NCBI GenBank assembly: GCA_033002965.1
Contig: JAURVB010007699.1
Coordinates: forward strand, 124,001-188,000
Reading direction: 5' to 3'
DNA: 64,000 nt
DNA from: Piper betle
Lineage: Eukaryota; Streptophyta; Magnoliopsida; Piperales; Piperaceae
Below, one piece after another: positions 39,859 through 50,723 of this stretch (its first letter is position 1; each line of letters opens with the position of its first letter). A model generated the notes under the pieces. The model ran no database searches, was not told the DNA's origin, and saw only the letters and a program-made list of their open reading frames with translations. The position numbers and the translations under genes are program-made.

Positions 39859-40565
39859 TCACAGGTTGCCCACCGTAAAGCAAAGGAACATTATGTAAAC
39901 AACAAGTATAGTTTGTGGAGGAGTTTCGGAATCCTTGGACTCGGAAAGTAGGTGACTATGCTTTGAACTATTATTAATCAACATGGCGCTATATTTGCGA
40001 CGGCGGCGTTGGCAGGAGGAGGAGGAGGAGAGGAGCTCCAACAAGGCGGTCATGGCGCGGACCTGCATTCTCCAGCGCGGCTATGTAATCCGTCGTCTCC
40101 TCCAACAGCGTCGACAGCGGCAGTTTCCGGCCGCCGGGGACTAGCCGCGCCAGATCCCGGACACTCTCCTCAACGCCCACCTCCGAGTCAACGACACAGC
40201 CGCTGCCCTCTGCCGGCGACCTTCGCCGGCCGATCCCGGCCGCCGCCTTCCCGTCGCCTTCCTGAGCCGCATCCTCTGCCAGCGGGACAGAATCGCCCGG
40301 CTCCAACGGAGCGGCCGCGGTCTGCGACGGCGAGCGCCCTGTCGGCTGCCTCGCGGACGATCCGGCTCGGTGCCGGAGACAGAGAAGACGACTTCGGCTG
40401 CGGCAGGCAGCGGCGACCGGCGGCGAAGCGGATGGCCTCGACAAGCTTGGAAGAGTACAGCCGCTCTTGGATCTCCGTCTTCCACCTCGACTCCGCCTCC
40501 TTCCTCCTACACTCCCGACCTTTGGACGAATCACCGGATTCCGAAATCGCCATCGCCGACGCCAT
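39859..40565 (-). pseudogene. IBH1/bHLH149-like atypical bHLH gene with three frame breaks
   Basis: Homologous segments of an IBH1/bHLH149-type growth-repressing HLH protein appear in order but in different frames. From 40565: [35 protein letters not shown] and [16 protein letters not shown]. The next frame has [17 protein letters not shown]. Another has VEESVRDLARLVPGG and LEETTDYIAALE. The frame starting at 40068 has MQVRAMTALLELLSS. The first shift, near 40313, looks like one missing C in a short C run. The third, near 40068-40072, looks like one extra A just before MQVRAM. The second lies between about 40290 and 40170. Every domain of the family is kept, including the A/RRWSRAIL linker and HLH, so decay is recent or the breaks are sequencing errors in this very GC-rich stretch. 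Confidence 0.78.
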
Positions 40566-40849
40566 GTTCGTATATTATGGATAGAACGGAAAGAAAAGCC
40601 CAACTTTGTTTCACACAGAATGAGATGGATATGGAATTGGGATGAAAAATGGAATCTTATAGGAGAAGATGGCTGGGAGGTGGGAGAAACAAAAGAAGGG
40701 AAGAGGAAGAGCCAAGGAGACGAAGGTGGAAGGAAGAGGGTTGGGGCCTTTTAGCTTCCACTCCACTACTCTTTTAAAAAATAATTTACTTTTCTTTCTA
40801 ATCATCATTCTTTAGTTCATCAATTAGAATAACAAACATTTATATGCCG

Positions 40850-42216
40850 TTACAAATAAGTAACTTTGTATAATGTAAAAAATATAATAATTATGTCGTC
40901 TTACACTTCTGTTAAGCCTCCGCCCATTTAGGAGTTGGGGGTAATCAGAGACTTTTGAAGTAACAAATGATTTTGATTGGACAAGTCATGCACTTGGGTA
41001 GGCTGCTTGGTTGAGTTTCAGGCGGCTGGCTTGTGGAGGTGAGGATAGTTTAGACCAGGTCTTGACGAGGTTGGCGTATGAAATATTTGGGGAGATCTTA
41101 GAAGGGGTTGCTTGTGTATCTGTGGGGTATTTAGTTGGATGAGATGAATGCCCTTTTCTTCATTTTGGAGTCCACGATGACCTCTCCTACTCCTCTCGGA
41201 CCTTTGGATATGCATCGTGTTCTCTCATCTTCTTGTCTCAATTCAGTTAATTAGTTCATGGCATCGTGCATACATCTTGTTGGTGTTGTATTTTCATGTT
41301 GGTGTTTATGTTTAGTGATCTCCTTATTTTGATTCAAGTATTGGATGCATTTTTTTAGTTGGCCTTAATTACTGTCCATCAGGTGTTAGTATGATGATGC
41401 CTTCGTGCCCCTGTTTTCTTTTTTGAGTGGTCGTCACGTGGATTGCGTGTTTGGCTCACCTTGCACCTTGTTCCACGTATTTTGATAGGTAGCTTTGTAC
41501 TCAATACCGTGGTTTTTTTAATTTTTATTTTTAGTGGTTACTGTTTGCTAATTTAGTTAATTACTATATATAATGTTTGCTAGAAAATGTATTGCTTCAT
41601 TTTTTTAATATATGTTAATAAATATTAGAGCTAATCATGATCCATATGTATTTGTCAATAGTTATAATTAATTAATTACTTAATTAATGATATTTAAATC
41701 TATTTATTAACAGATTATAATTAATTAAAATAATAAGGATGACATCTTTATATTTAAGTTAAGTTAATGTGCATATGTGATCATAGATTATTAATTATTA
41801 ATTGAATTATAATTATAATTAATCACTATTGGATTAATTAAAATATTATAAATTCATGTGTATGAGTATATAATAGCTGTCGCATAAAAATTATTATTAA
41901 ATTATTATTTAGTGCTTAAATCATTTATATTTATGGTATCACTAAATAAAATATAAAGATAATAACCTTGCATGGTTGTATTGGTAAATTAAGGTATAGA
42001 ATATTAAAATATAATAATATAATAATCGCAAGCGTGGAATTGTAATATCAAACATAGAATAAATAAAGTTCGAACATTCAACGAGTTAAGTAATTTAAAT
42101 AATCTTACGAATAATATCCTTTAATTTTTAATAGTAGTTATATTAAATAATTAGATACTGACAATCTAATTGATCTTAGGATATTTGATTAGAGTTAGTT
42201 AAAAGGTAATAAATTG

Positions 42217-42259
<43 letters not shown>

Positions 42260-43600
42260 TTAACGAAATAAGTAACTGCTGTTTCTTAATTGAAATTAAA
42301 GTATGATATTAATTAAATGTATAAATAGTAACCTAAATTTTTAGGATGATAATCTTAATAAGAATTTTTCGGTTAAATAATTAATGTGTCAAGAAAAATA
42401 CACTAATGTTAGTAATTAAATACTTGCTAGTAAGTTAATAATTATTTTATCATTGGCTAAGGGCGAATTGTGATTTGAATAATTAATTTAAAATTTACGG
42501 TATAACATAATTGATTGTGTCACATGAAAAATTAATTATCTCATCACACATTTTATAATTTTATAAATTTAAAGATTTATTTTACTTTATTCTTGTTTGT
42601 TGCATACTTTAGTTTGTTGAATTTTAATCATGCTATAATTAAGTCATTTCATAGCTTGCATTTCACTCTTATAAAATTATACTTATGGATAATTTTATTT
42701 TCTCATTAAAATTAGGATCGTCTATTATTGTTGTGCGTGCCTTATCTAATTTTCAAGTTCGTATAATTATTTAAAATATTATATATTCCTTTTTAGTAGT
42801 CTGGTCAGCCTGAGCTTAGATTCGACTACCATGCATAGTGCAATTGGGGTCAATAAATTAACTCAGTTTGATACGAGACCTCACCATTAAAATTATTTTA
42901 AAGATTAAATATTTATCCCTATGCCGAAAAGAGTGACATAATATAATAACGAGAACACGACTCATTATGTACTTATAATATCGAGAGGGTGAGTCAATGT
43001 CATATATCGATAGCTACAAGTCGTAGACTACATAGTGTGTGCGCATACATAAAATTGTAGCGGGATGAGGCAATCTCTCATTATGGCATAATTAGAGCTC
43101 GACATAGCCTTATAATCACTAAAATAGTTGATAAATAATGATGTAAAATATATTGACTTATTTTTTATAATTCTATGATTTATTGTTTTATCACTAACGC
43201 GATTTTATGACTGTAGGTGAATAACTTGAGATTTATAGTTGATGTGTGTGGTTGGTTGTTCTCTCACCGATTGTAGTTAGAAGAATTGATAAATAAGATT
43301 AAATTTTATATATATATATTATTTTAATTTATTTACGTTATGAAAAATAGTTTGAAAGCTGTGTAACTCAATTTTCACATAATTGGTTTATTTTGTGACA
43401 TTATTTATGTAGAACCATCTTATATAATATGATTTATTTTTATGATTAATAATTTCTTAAAGTTGTTTAAATATTATGATTAATTATTCTAAATTATTAT
43501 TGTTTAATTATATCCCATATATAATTATTTTCCTGATTTGATATGTTAGGATGCATCTGCATGTATTATTAGTTTTATATCCTCATATATATTTTTGTAA
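40850..43600. other. AT-rich intergenic, no gene seen
   Basis: About 2.75 kb of very AT-rich sequence with a (TA)n run at 42223-42253. The stretch at about 42.8-43.1 kb is less AT-rich and could be an old LTR remnant, but no terminal repeats, primer site or coding domain support this. Confidence 0.45.
42223..42253. repeat. (TA)n microsatellite
   Basis: Uninterrupted TA dinucleotide run of about 30 bp. Confidence 0.9.
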
Positions 43601-43631
43601 CCACAGACGGATTAACGTAGGTCGTTCCACT

Positions 43632-44603
43632 TCATCTCTCCATCGTATGAAAGCTTTTATGCTTAGAGCACGTTGTCAGAAGAGGTAGAGTAGAGCTCCC
43701 TCTGCAAATCTGTAAATCCTTGATGTAAATGAAAAATACCCACTTGTAAAAGAATAAGAGTGAAAAAAGATTTATTTTCTCTCCTGCTTATTCCTCTTCT
43801 ACAAAAATTATGATCTTCTTAAACAACTCCCAATCTGTCACTCTCTCTCTATCATAAATATGTCACCCGGGCTATTAAAATCCAACCAGCAAAATGTGAT
43901 TTAAAGAAGCCTCCTGAAGGGCAATGCTACATCCACTCATCTTCAGGACTTTTCAGAGCCTAACTTTGACACTTTAGCCACCCCTAGTAAGATATCTATG
44001 GCACCTAGCCATCATGAGATGGCACGAGCAGTCGATGACGAAGAAGTTGTGAGAATGATGTTAGCATTGTGATAGTTATCGTGGAGTTTCAACCAGGTAA
44101 TTTTGTAGTCTTTCCTCGTTGCGTTACTAGGCCAGTAAGAAAGTAAAATCCGGTCGGCCACCACGACATTCCTCTTTCGGGCCAAAGTCGATGCCACTGT
44201 TCCCTTCAGAAAATATAGAGTGGTAAAAAAGTTATTAAAATAGGAACCGTAGATGTCACTTACATTATACACACGGTTTTGATGACTGCACCACAACTTA
44301 GCGTTCGCAGGTGAAAATCTTTCCACACAAACATACACCTGTATATATATACCATCTCTTGGATGTATATATAACATGGAAATAAGAACAAGTCAGGTGA
44401 AGACAAGGCAAATGGCAAATGCTCGAGAGCCAACATCTGGATCGCGTTATCACTCACATTGCCAGCAGACCGATGGAAGCCACGTACATAAAAGCAAGAC
44501 TAGATAATTGTCTGTGGACAATTATTGAAAACATACATTTGATCAAAAGCTAGAGACTTATTGGAGCACTGCGGGGGCTGAAAATGAGAGAAAACATATT
44601 TAC
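43632..44603. repeat. Duplicated segment, copy 1 (uninterrupted)
   Basis: Shares order and sequence with 45876-46636 plus 48288-48553. Matched blocks include TTCATCTCTCCATC, GAAGAGGTAGAGT, CCTCTTTCGGGC, GCAAATGGCAAATGCTCGAG and TAGACTAGATAATTGTC. Identity by eye is roughly 85%. The copies are direct repeats ~2.24 kb apart at their starts. I see no TG..CA ends or primer site, so LTR origin is not shown. The minus strand holds a 121-codon frame (44377-44012) that copy 2 does not keep open. Confidence 0.75.
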
Positions 44604-44653
44604 GATCAGGCCATTTGTTTCAACTTGTATGTTCGATTAAGATCAGTAGGTGG

Positions 44654-44743
44654 TAAAAGTTTCGCTTGTAGGAAAAGAATAGATTTGTCTCAACTTGTAA
44701 AAGTTTCGATTGTAGGAGAAGAATATGATTTGTCTCAACTGAT
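44654..44743. repeat. Two-copy ~45-bp tandem repeat
   Basis: TAAAAGTTTCGCTTGTAGGA followed by AAAGAATAGATTTGTCTCAA is repeated immediately with four or five changes. No function is evident. Confidence 0.7.
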
Positions 44744-45875
44744 CAATTTTAGCTTATTATATCCTTCTCTACTCATAAGATGTATTATATATTGCCTGAT
44801 CCTCAAACTAAGAGCTTCTTAAAAAAAGACAGTAAGCACATATCTCAAGTAACATCCTCCTGTCATGCTTGCTATCACTTTTGCTAACTTGCAAGGTATC
44901 TAATATCTGTTATCTTCATTTCAAAGATTAGTGAGATTTGCTTTGGGGAAAATAAGGATTAGTAAGATCGATGTCATTACTTATAAGCGACCACAAAAAA
45001 AGAAGAGAAAAACCAACAAACTATTAAGTTAACCAAAAGTGAGCCTCATAAACAATGATCATATTTTACATATTGCAAGTTGCAAAAAATCGCAAGACCG
45101 AGCCTTATATATATATAATAACAATAGTGATAATTCTCCATTTTTTTCTACATGTAGTTGCTGTTTAAATTGCTTCCATATATATGTTTTGGCTGCTTTT
45201 CATCGTCTTGTATATAATATATATATATGATTATTTTCCTTCTATGCGCATGGTAACGTTGGATAGCCGGTCTTGTCGTGTTGTCCTCGGTTAGTTGGTC
45301 TTGTGGATGGGACCAACTTCGTTAGTGGGTGACGAACAAAAGAGAAGATTTCAGTCCCCCTGTTCTAGCCATTCTCTCCTCCGTTATATTTGATCTTTCT
45401 GCAAATCATTTTCTTATCTCCTTCGTCTAATGACCTTATACATATATACATATATATGATATTAGGATATGACAGTCCAACTTTGTGTTCGATCATAATA
45501 TATGTTTAAACAATATCATAGAAGACTGGTTAAACAAAGGATGCATGCATGCATATATGTCTTATGAATTATGTCAAATTAAGTTGCAATGAATTACGTT
45601 AAAAATTTTCACATGCCAACGCAACGCAACTTAAAATTATTGTGCGTTCTCCGATCTCTTGGATGTGAATAAAATGATTGACATCTACGGCTCTAGTCAA
45701 GTAAAACACGTGAAAAATTAAAATTCCCACCCTACGCTTCAACTGCCTCTCTCCCCCCGAACTATGGGAAATTTTGATTTTCATTTTTTGCTATTTTGTG
45801 TTATTAATGTTTCTCTCTAAATTTCAAGAGATGGGCTTTTTAAGTAAAAAATATTAGTGACCAATCTTCATTATC

Positions 45876-48553
45876 TTCATCTCTCCATCATATGAAAGTT
45901 GTTTATGCTTAGAGCATGTTGTTGGAAGAGGTAGAGTGGAGCTCCTTCTGCAAATCTGCAAATCCTTAATGTACATGAAAAAATACTCACTTGTAAAAGA
46001 ACTGGAGTGAAAAAAATTTTATTCTTACAACAGTAGGCTCATTTCCTGCTTATTCCTCTTCTTTTACAAAAATTATGGTCTTAAATAACACTCAATCTCC
46101 CACTCTCTATTCATAAATATGTCCCCTGGGCAATTAAAATCCAACCAACAAATGAGATTTAAGAGATGCCTCCTGATGGGCAATGATAGATCCACTCATC
46201 TTCGGGAATTTTCGGAGCTTAACTTTGGCACTTTATCTGCCCCTAGTAAGAGCCATCATGAGATGGCTTGAGCAGTCAATGACGAGAAAGTTGTAAGAAC
46301 GATGTTGACCTTCACGATAGTTACTGTGGAGCTTCAACTAGGTGATTTTCGTAGTCGTTGGAGTCTTTCTCCATCCTGACACTAGGCCAGAAGGTGAAAT
46401 CCGGCTACCACCACGGCATTCCTCTTTCGGGCTAAAGCCACGACCACTACTCCCTTCTGGAAATAAGTTGACGATAAGGATAGAGTGACGAAAAAGTTAT
46501 TAAAATAAGAATTGTAGATGCCACTTACATTATCCAAACGACTGACGACTGCACTGCAAGTTTAGGTTGCGGTGGCTTACACCGGTGAAAATCTTTCCAC
46601 GCGTGCATAAACACACATTTTATATATATATATAAAGCTATCGAAGCTGTACTCGAGCACAGTCATACAGCCATTTATAATCGTTGGATTCAATCTAATG
46701 GCTGTAAATAAATCTCCATCCTCCCTCCCCCCCCCTTTTTCTTCCCGCCGGCCTTGGTGGTTTCTTCCCTAGCCGGCCGCCGCGCCCATCTCCGCCTCGC
46801 CCCCACCCTTGCATCCCCGTTGTGCCCGCTTCCCCGGCGCCCCCCCCCCCACTGCTCTTGCCTGCCTGCTTGCCCTTGCTCGTTGCCCTAGTTGCCGCTC
46901 TTGCCCGCCCACTACGCCCACCCACCGAGCCTGCCCGTCGCACCTCAAGTTGGACGGAAGGATGCCGACGACAAGGGATGGTTGACAACAAGACGGTGGC
47001 ATCGGTACCGAAGTTGGCAGTGTTCCACCAAACAGAGCAGGGAGGGCGGTGAACAAATTAAGGGAAAGAGAAAGAAGGGAAAGGAAGAGAAAAAGGGCGA
47101 TGGTGACGCTAGCCGGCGGTGGTGTAGGTGATGACGGCGGCAAGGTCGCCGGTGGTCGAGGTGGAGTGACAAAAATAGAGGAGGGGTGGCAATCAGCCAT
47201 CGGGGAGAAAAAGGGGAGGGTCGGGCTAAAGAACAATGAGTCGATGACAATTTTGTAATAAAAACTTGACTTGGGCCGGACTCGAGTCAATATTACAAAA
47301 TACATGTCGAAAAATATGAAAAAAATTGAGTAAAATACCATAAAATTAAAAAATCAATTAGAACTCGATTATTTTATTTTATGGTATTTTACTCAATTTT
47401 TTAAATATTTTTGACATGTATTTCATAATATTGACTCGAGTCAGCGAGCGAGTCAAATTTTTATTACGAACTATCTGACTCGAGTCAATATTACGAAATA
47501 CATGTTGAAAAATATGAAAAAATTGAGTAAAATACCATAAAATTAAAAAATCAATTAGAACTCAATTATTTTATTTTATGGTATTTTACTTAATTTTTTA
47601 AATATTTTTTGGCATGTATTTCATAATATTGACTCGAGTTAGTAGCTGAGTCAAATTTTTACTATGAAATTACCATCGACTCATTTTTCTTCACCCCGAC
47701 CTCCCCTGTTTCTCCCCTACCGCTGATTGCTGCCCCTCCTTTGTTTTGTCGCTCCACCCCGACTGCCAGCAACCTTGTTGTCGCCGTCACCTATGCGACT
47801 GCCGGCCAGTGCGCCATCGCCCTCTTTCCCTTCTTTCTCTTTCCCTTAATCTGTTCGCTGCCCCTCCCTACTCTGTTTGGTGAAGCACTGCCATCCTCAG
47901 TGCCGATGTCGCCGTCTTGTTATCAATCATTCCTTGTCGTCGTCATCCTTCGTCCAACTTGAGGTGCGACCCGGGGGCGTGGTGGGCGGGCGCGCTGGGC
48001 GGGCGTAGTGGGCATGTGTAGTGGGCTGGCGGGCGCGACAACTGGGGTAGTGAGCGGGGGCGAGCGGGAGGGCAAGAGCAGTGGGGTGGGGGGCGACCAG
48101 GGGAAGCGGGTGTGGCAGGGATGCAGGGGTGGGGGGTGCGGTGGCCGGGCTGGGGGAAGAAGCCACCAAGATCAGCGGAAAGAAAAGGGTGGGGGGAGGA
48201 GGGAGTGAGGGGAGGGAGATTTATTTACAGTTGTTGGATTGAATCCAACGACCGTAAATAAAATCGAGCACAGCCAAGATGGTTGTGGTCGGTATGCCAT
48301 CTCTTACTTGTATATATAATATGGAAATAAGAATCGTTCACGGGGGAAGACAAGGCAAATGGCAAATGCTCGAGAACCAACATCCGGATCCGCATCATCA
48401 CTCACGTTGCCAACAGACCCATGGAAGCCACATACATAAAAGCTAGACTAGATAATTGTCCGTAGACAATTATTGAAAACATTTATTTGATTGAAAGCTA
48501 GAGACATTTGGAGCACTGTAGGGGGCTGAAAATGATAGAAAGCATATTTACAC
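45876..48553. repeat. Duplicated segment, copy 2 (interrupted by a foldback element)
   Basis: Homology to copy 1 runs from 45876 to about 46636, stops inside a TA-rich tract, and resumes at about 48288 (CCATCTCTTACTTG against CCATCTCTTGGATG in copy 1) until about 48553. The intervening ~1.65 kb is a separate inverted-repeat element. Confidence 0.75.
46636..48288. mobile_element. ~1.65 kb foldback (long inverted repeat) element
   Basis: The two halves are reverse complements over most of their length. The outer ends share GCTGTRCTCGA and CGTTGGATTCAATC, followed by TGTAAATAAATCTCC. GC-rich arms at about 46.70-47.26 and 47.66-48.24 kb mirror each other (for example CACCTCAAGTTGGACGGA on the left against TCGTCCAACTTGAGGTG on the right). 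The AT-rich centre holds two tandem copies of a ~170-bp palindrome (about 47275-47450 and 47482-47645) that begins and ends with GACTCGAGTCA. It lies inside copy 2 of a duplicated segment whose copy 1 is the empty site near 44340-44365. Target duplication and exact ends are obscured by TA repeats. It may be a non-autonomous Mutator-like or foldback element. The long open frames in its arms are mirror-image artefacts. Confidence 0.8.
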
Positions 48554-49051
48554 ACAAACAACTTGGCATCTTTCAATTTCATTTGGGTCATTGGAGTTCC
48601 TTCTTGCAGTTCATTTAATTTGCACTCTTTGCGCAATGTACAATTACTATCATCTTTATGGTTACGTATGTACTGAGAAATATCTGGAGGGGGGCATGTG
48701 CAACAGCCAGGTATTTACTACATGTATATATATATATATATGTAAGTATGTATAGATCTGAAGTGATTGGGGCTTATTATAAGATTGGCCGGCCCACCCA
48801 TGTGAGGGTATTGATGGAGCAATGGAATGGGTCCGTGGACAACAGATGTTGGGCCGGGCTCATGAGCATTGGCAGGAGCCGGATGTGCCAAAAGTTCAAC
48901 CCTACTACAGGCCCACCCATGCAGGATGTACCCGTGTGTATATATATATATTCTTCAACCTCCCACAAGGACAGTAACAATTAAAAGAGACTTTGAATAA
49001 GTGTTACGAGACTTATAATAACCAAATAAGGCTTATAATAAGTATCACGAG

Positions 49052-49285
49052 TAGGGTTGTTAATTGAGCGAGCCAGCTTGTGAGCATTTAGCGTTCGGCT
49101 CGGCTTGACTCGACTCGAAACTCGTCATTTAAATACTCGACTCGAACTCGAATCTTACGAGCCGAGCTTGAGCAAGGTCGTGTTCGACTCGACCTCGACT
49201 CGGTTGTAACTCGAACTCAACTCATAGTTCGACTCGAACTCGACTCGATAAAATAATATAATAATATATTCTTTATATTATATTT

Positions 49286-49358
<73 letters not shown>

Positions 49359-49681
49359 AATAACAAAGAAGCAAGATAGTTGAGATGGTAAGTATTCACC
49401 TTGATAACTTCAAGGTTGTGGGTTCAAATCACATTGGCTTACTTTTTAAGGTTGTGGGTTCAAATCACATTGGCCTCACTTTTTTAAGTGAGGTACTTTT
49501 GACTTTTTATCGAGCTGGTTTCGAGCTAACGAACGAGCTCACAAAAATTAAATAGCTCGAGTCGAGCTCGAACACATAAGATATTCGAGTCGAACTCAAA
49601 CATGTATCTAAAACTCGTTCGATCACGAGCCGAGTTCGAACACATGTTGAGCTCGACTCGCTCGCTCAATTAGCACCCCTA
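49052..49681. mobile_element. Complete non-autonomous hAT MITE, 630 bp
   Basis: Left end TAGGGTTGTTAATTGAGCGA matches the reverse complement of the right end, TAGGGGTGCTAATTGAGCGA, at 18 of 20 positions. It is flanked on both sides by the 8-bp duplication ATCACGAG (49044-49051 and 49682-49689), the hAT signature. GAGCTCGA-rich subterminal repeats follow each end. The interior has (TTTA)n, a long (TA)n run (about 49281-49351) and a tRNA-like block. No transposase is encoded. Confidence 0.92.
49366..49474 (+). repeat. tRNA-like sequence with duplicated B-box block inside the MITE
   Basis: TAGTTGAGATGG resembles an RNA polymerase III A box and GGTTCAAATCA a B box, spaced as in a tRNA gene. The B-box part (AAGGTTGTGGGTTCAAATCA onward, 27 bp) is repeated exactly at 49412-49438 and 49448-49474. 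No convincing acceptor stem forms, so this is a tRNA-derived relic, not a tRNA gene. Confidence 0.5.
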
Positions 49682-49879
49682 ATCACGAGTCTTTCTTAAT
49701 TCAAAAGTTATCTCAATAAATAAAACTTTTGCACTAGTATATATACAAATTACCAATATCATTTACGACTAATGTAAAATAAAATTAATAATCTCTCATT
49801 TACACATCAAATGCACCGAAATTATCTTTATTTGGTAATCTCTTTTTTATCAAATGGAATTCACATATTATCATATGAC

Positions 49880-50345
49880 AAATTTAAAAGTAAATTTTCC
49901 TTGAATTATCAAGTAAAATTCTTGAATGAGGCACTGAAACCCACAAATGAGATTTTAAATTCCCAAACTTCTCTTAATACATCAAGAGACTTTAAATTCC
50001 GCAAATTCCTCTTAAATCATTGGTCATCAAGAGACTTTAGACTTTCCAAACTCTCCCTAAATTAACGGGTGAAATTTACGAAGGAGGCTATCACAATAAG
50101 CGTCGACAAAAGCTCTCCTTAAATTATCAAGTGGAAGTCATAAACAAGACTTCAAACTCCCTAAATCATTAATCATCAAGAGACTTCAAATTCCCCTAGT
50201 AAAATTTATGAATGAGATTTACACAAGGGGGTAGGCAAATACCAATGTAGTTATAATATTATTATTGGGTTTTTTAGACTCCTAAAAAAACTTGAAATAA
50301 TTAAAGGAGACTCGTAAATAAGTGTTGCAAGTCTGTGTTAATCTA
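49880..50345. repeat. Degenerate short repeats
   Basis: CATCAAGAGACTTYARAYTY recurs at about 49980, 50027 and 50179, between related AAATTATCAAGT and CTCCCTAAAT units. A block near 50296-50340 resembles 48978-49030 (AATTAAARGAGACT...AATAAGTGTT). This is an old satellite-like or transposon-derived patch with no gene. Confidence 0.5.
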
Positions 50346-50723
50346 AACAATAGCTCGAGCAATTTTAAGATACCGAACTACCTACAACTTATGGGCTTAA
50401 TATTGATCCCGAAGATTAGACAAGACGATACATCTACGCCCACCTATTTGAGTAACATATACCCACACATAACCGCGAATACTTGTGGAAAATTTGGCAA
50501 TGTTTGACGGTAGTTAGAATCCATGTTATATCTCAAATGATCATCACAAACTAACCCATTTCTTAGGACTCTCATCTTCTCGTCTCTAAGTCAAGGTAAT
50601 CTATTCGTCCCCAATATGGTCGCTCTGTTTTAGTTTGCAACGTACCAAATATTTTTTAATAACCGTTAATTTGTTTGTAGTATGCAAATACGTCAGGGAT
50701 CATAGATGACAGTGCAGGTGTTA

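Noticed and set aside
40060..40320. Programmed ribosomal frameshifting in the IBH1-like gene
   Set aside because: Three shifts in mixed directions without slippery sites or precedent in the family; decay or sequence error is simpler.
41200..43600. LTR retrotransposon
   Set aside because: No terminal repeats, primer site or pol domains could be found in this AT-rich stretch.
46769..47341. 190-codon and overlapping Pro/Leu-rich frames
   Set aside because: They lie in the arms of the foldback element and arise from mirrored GC-rich repeats.
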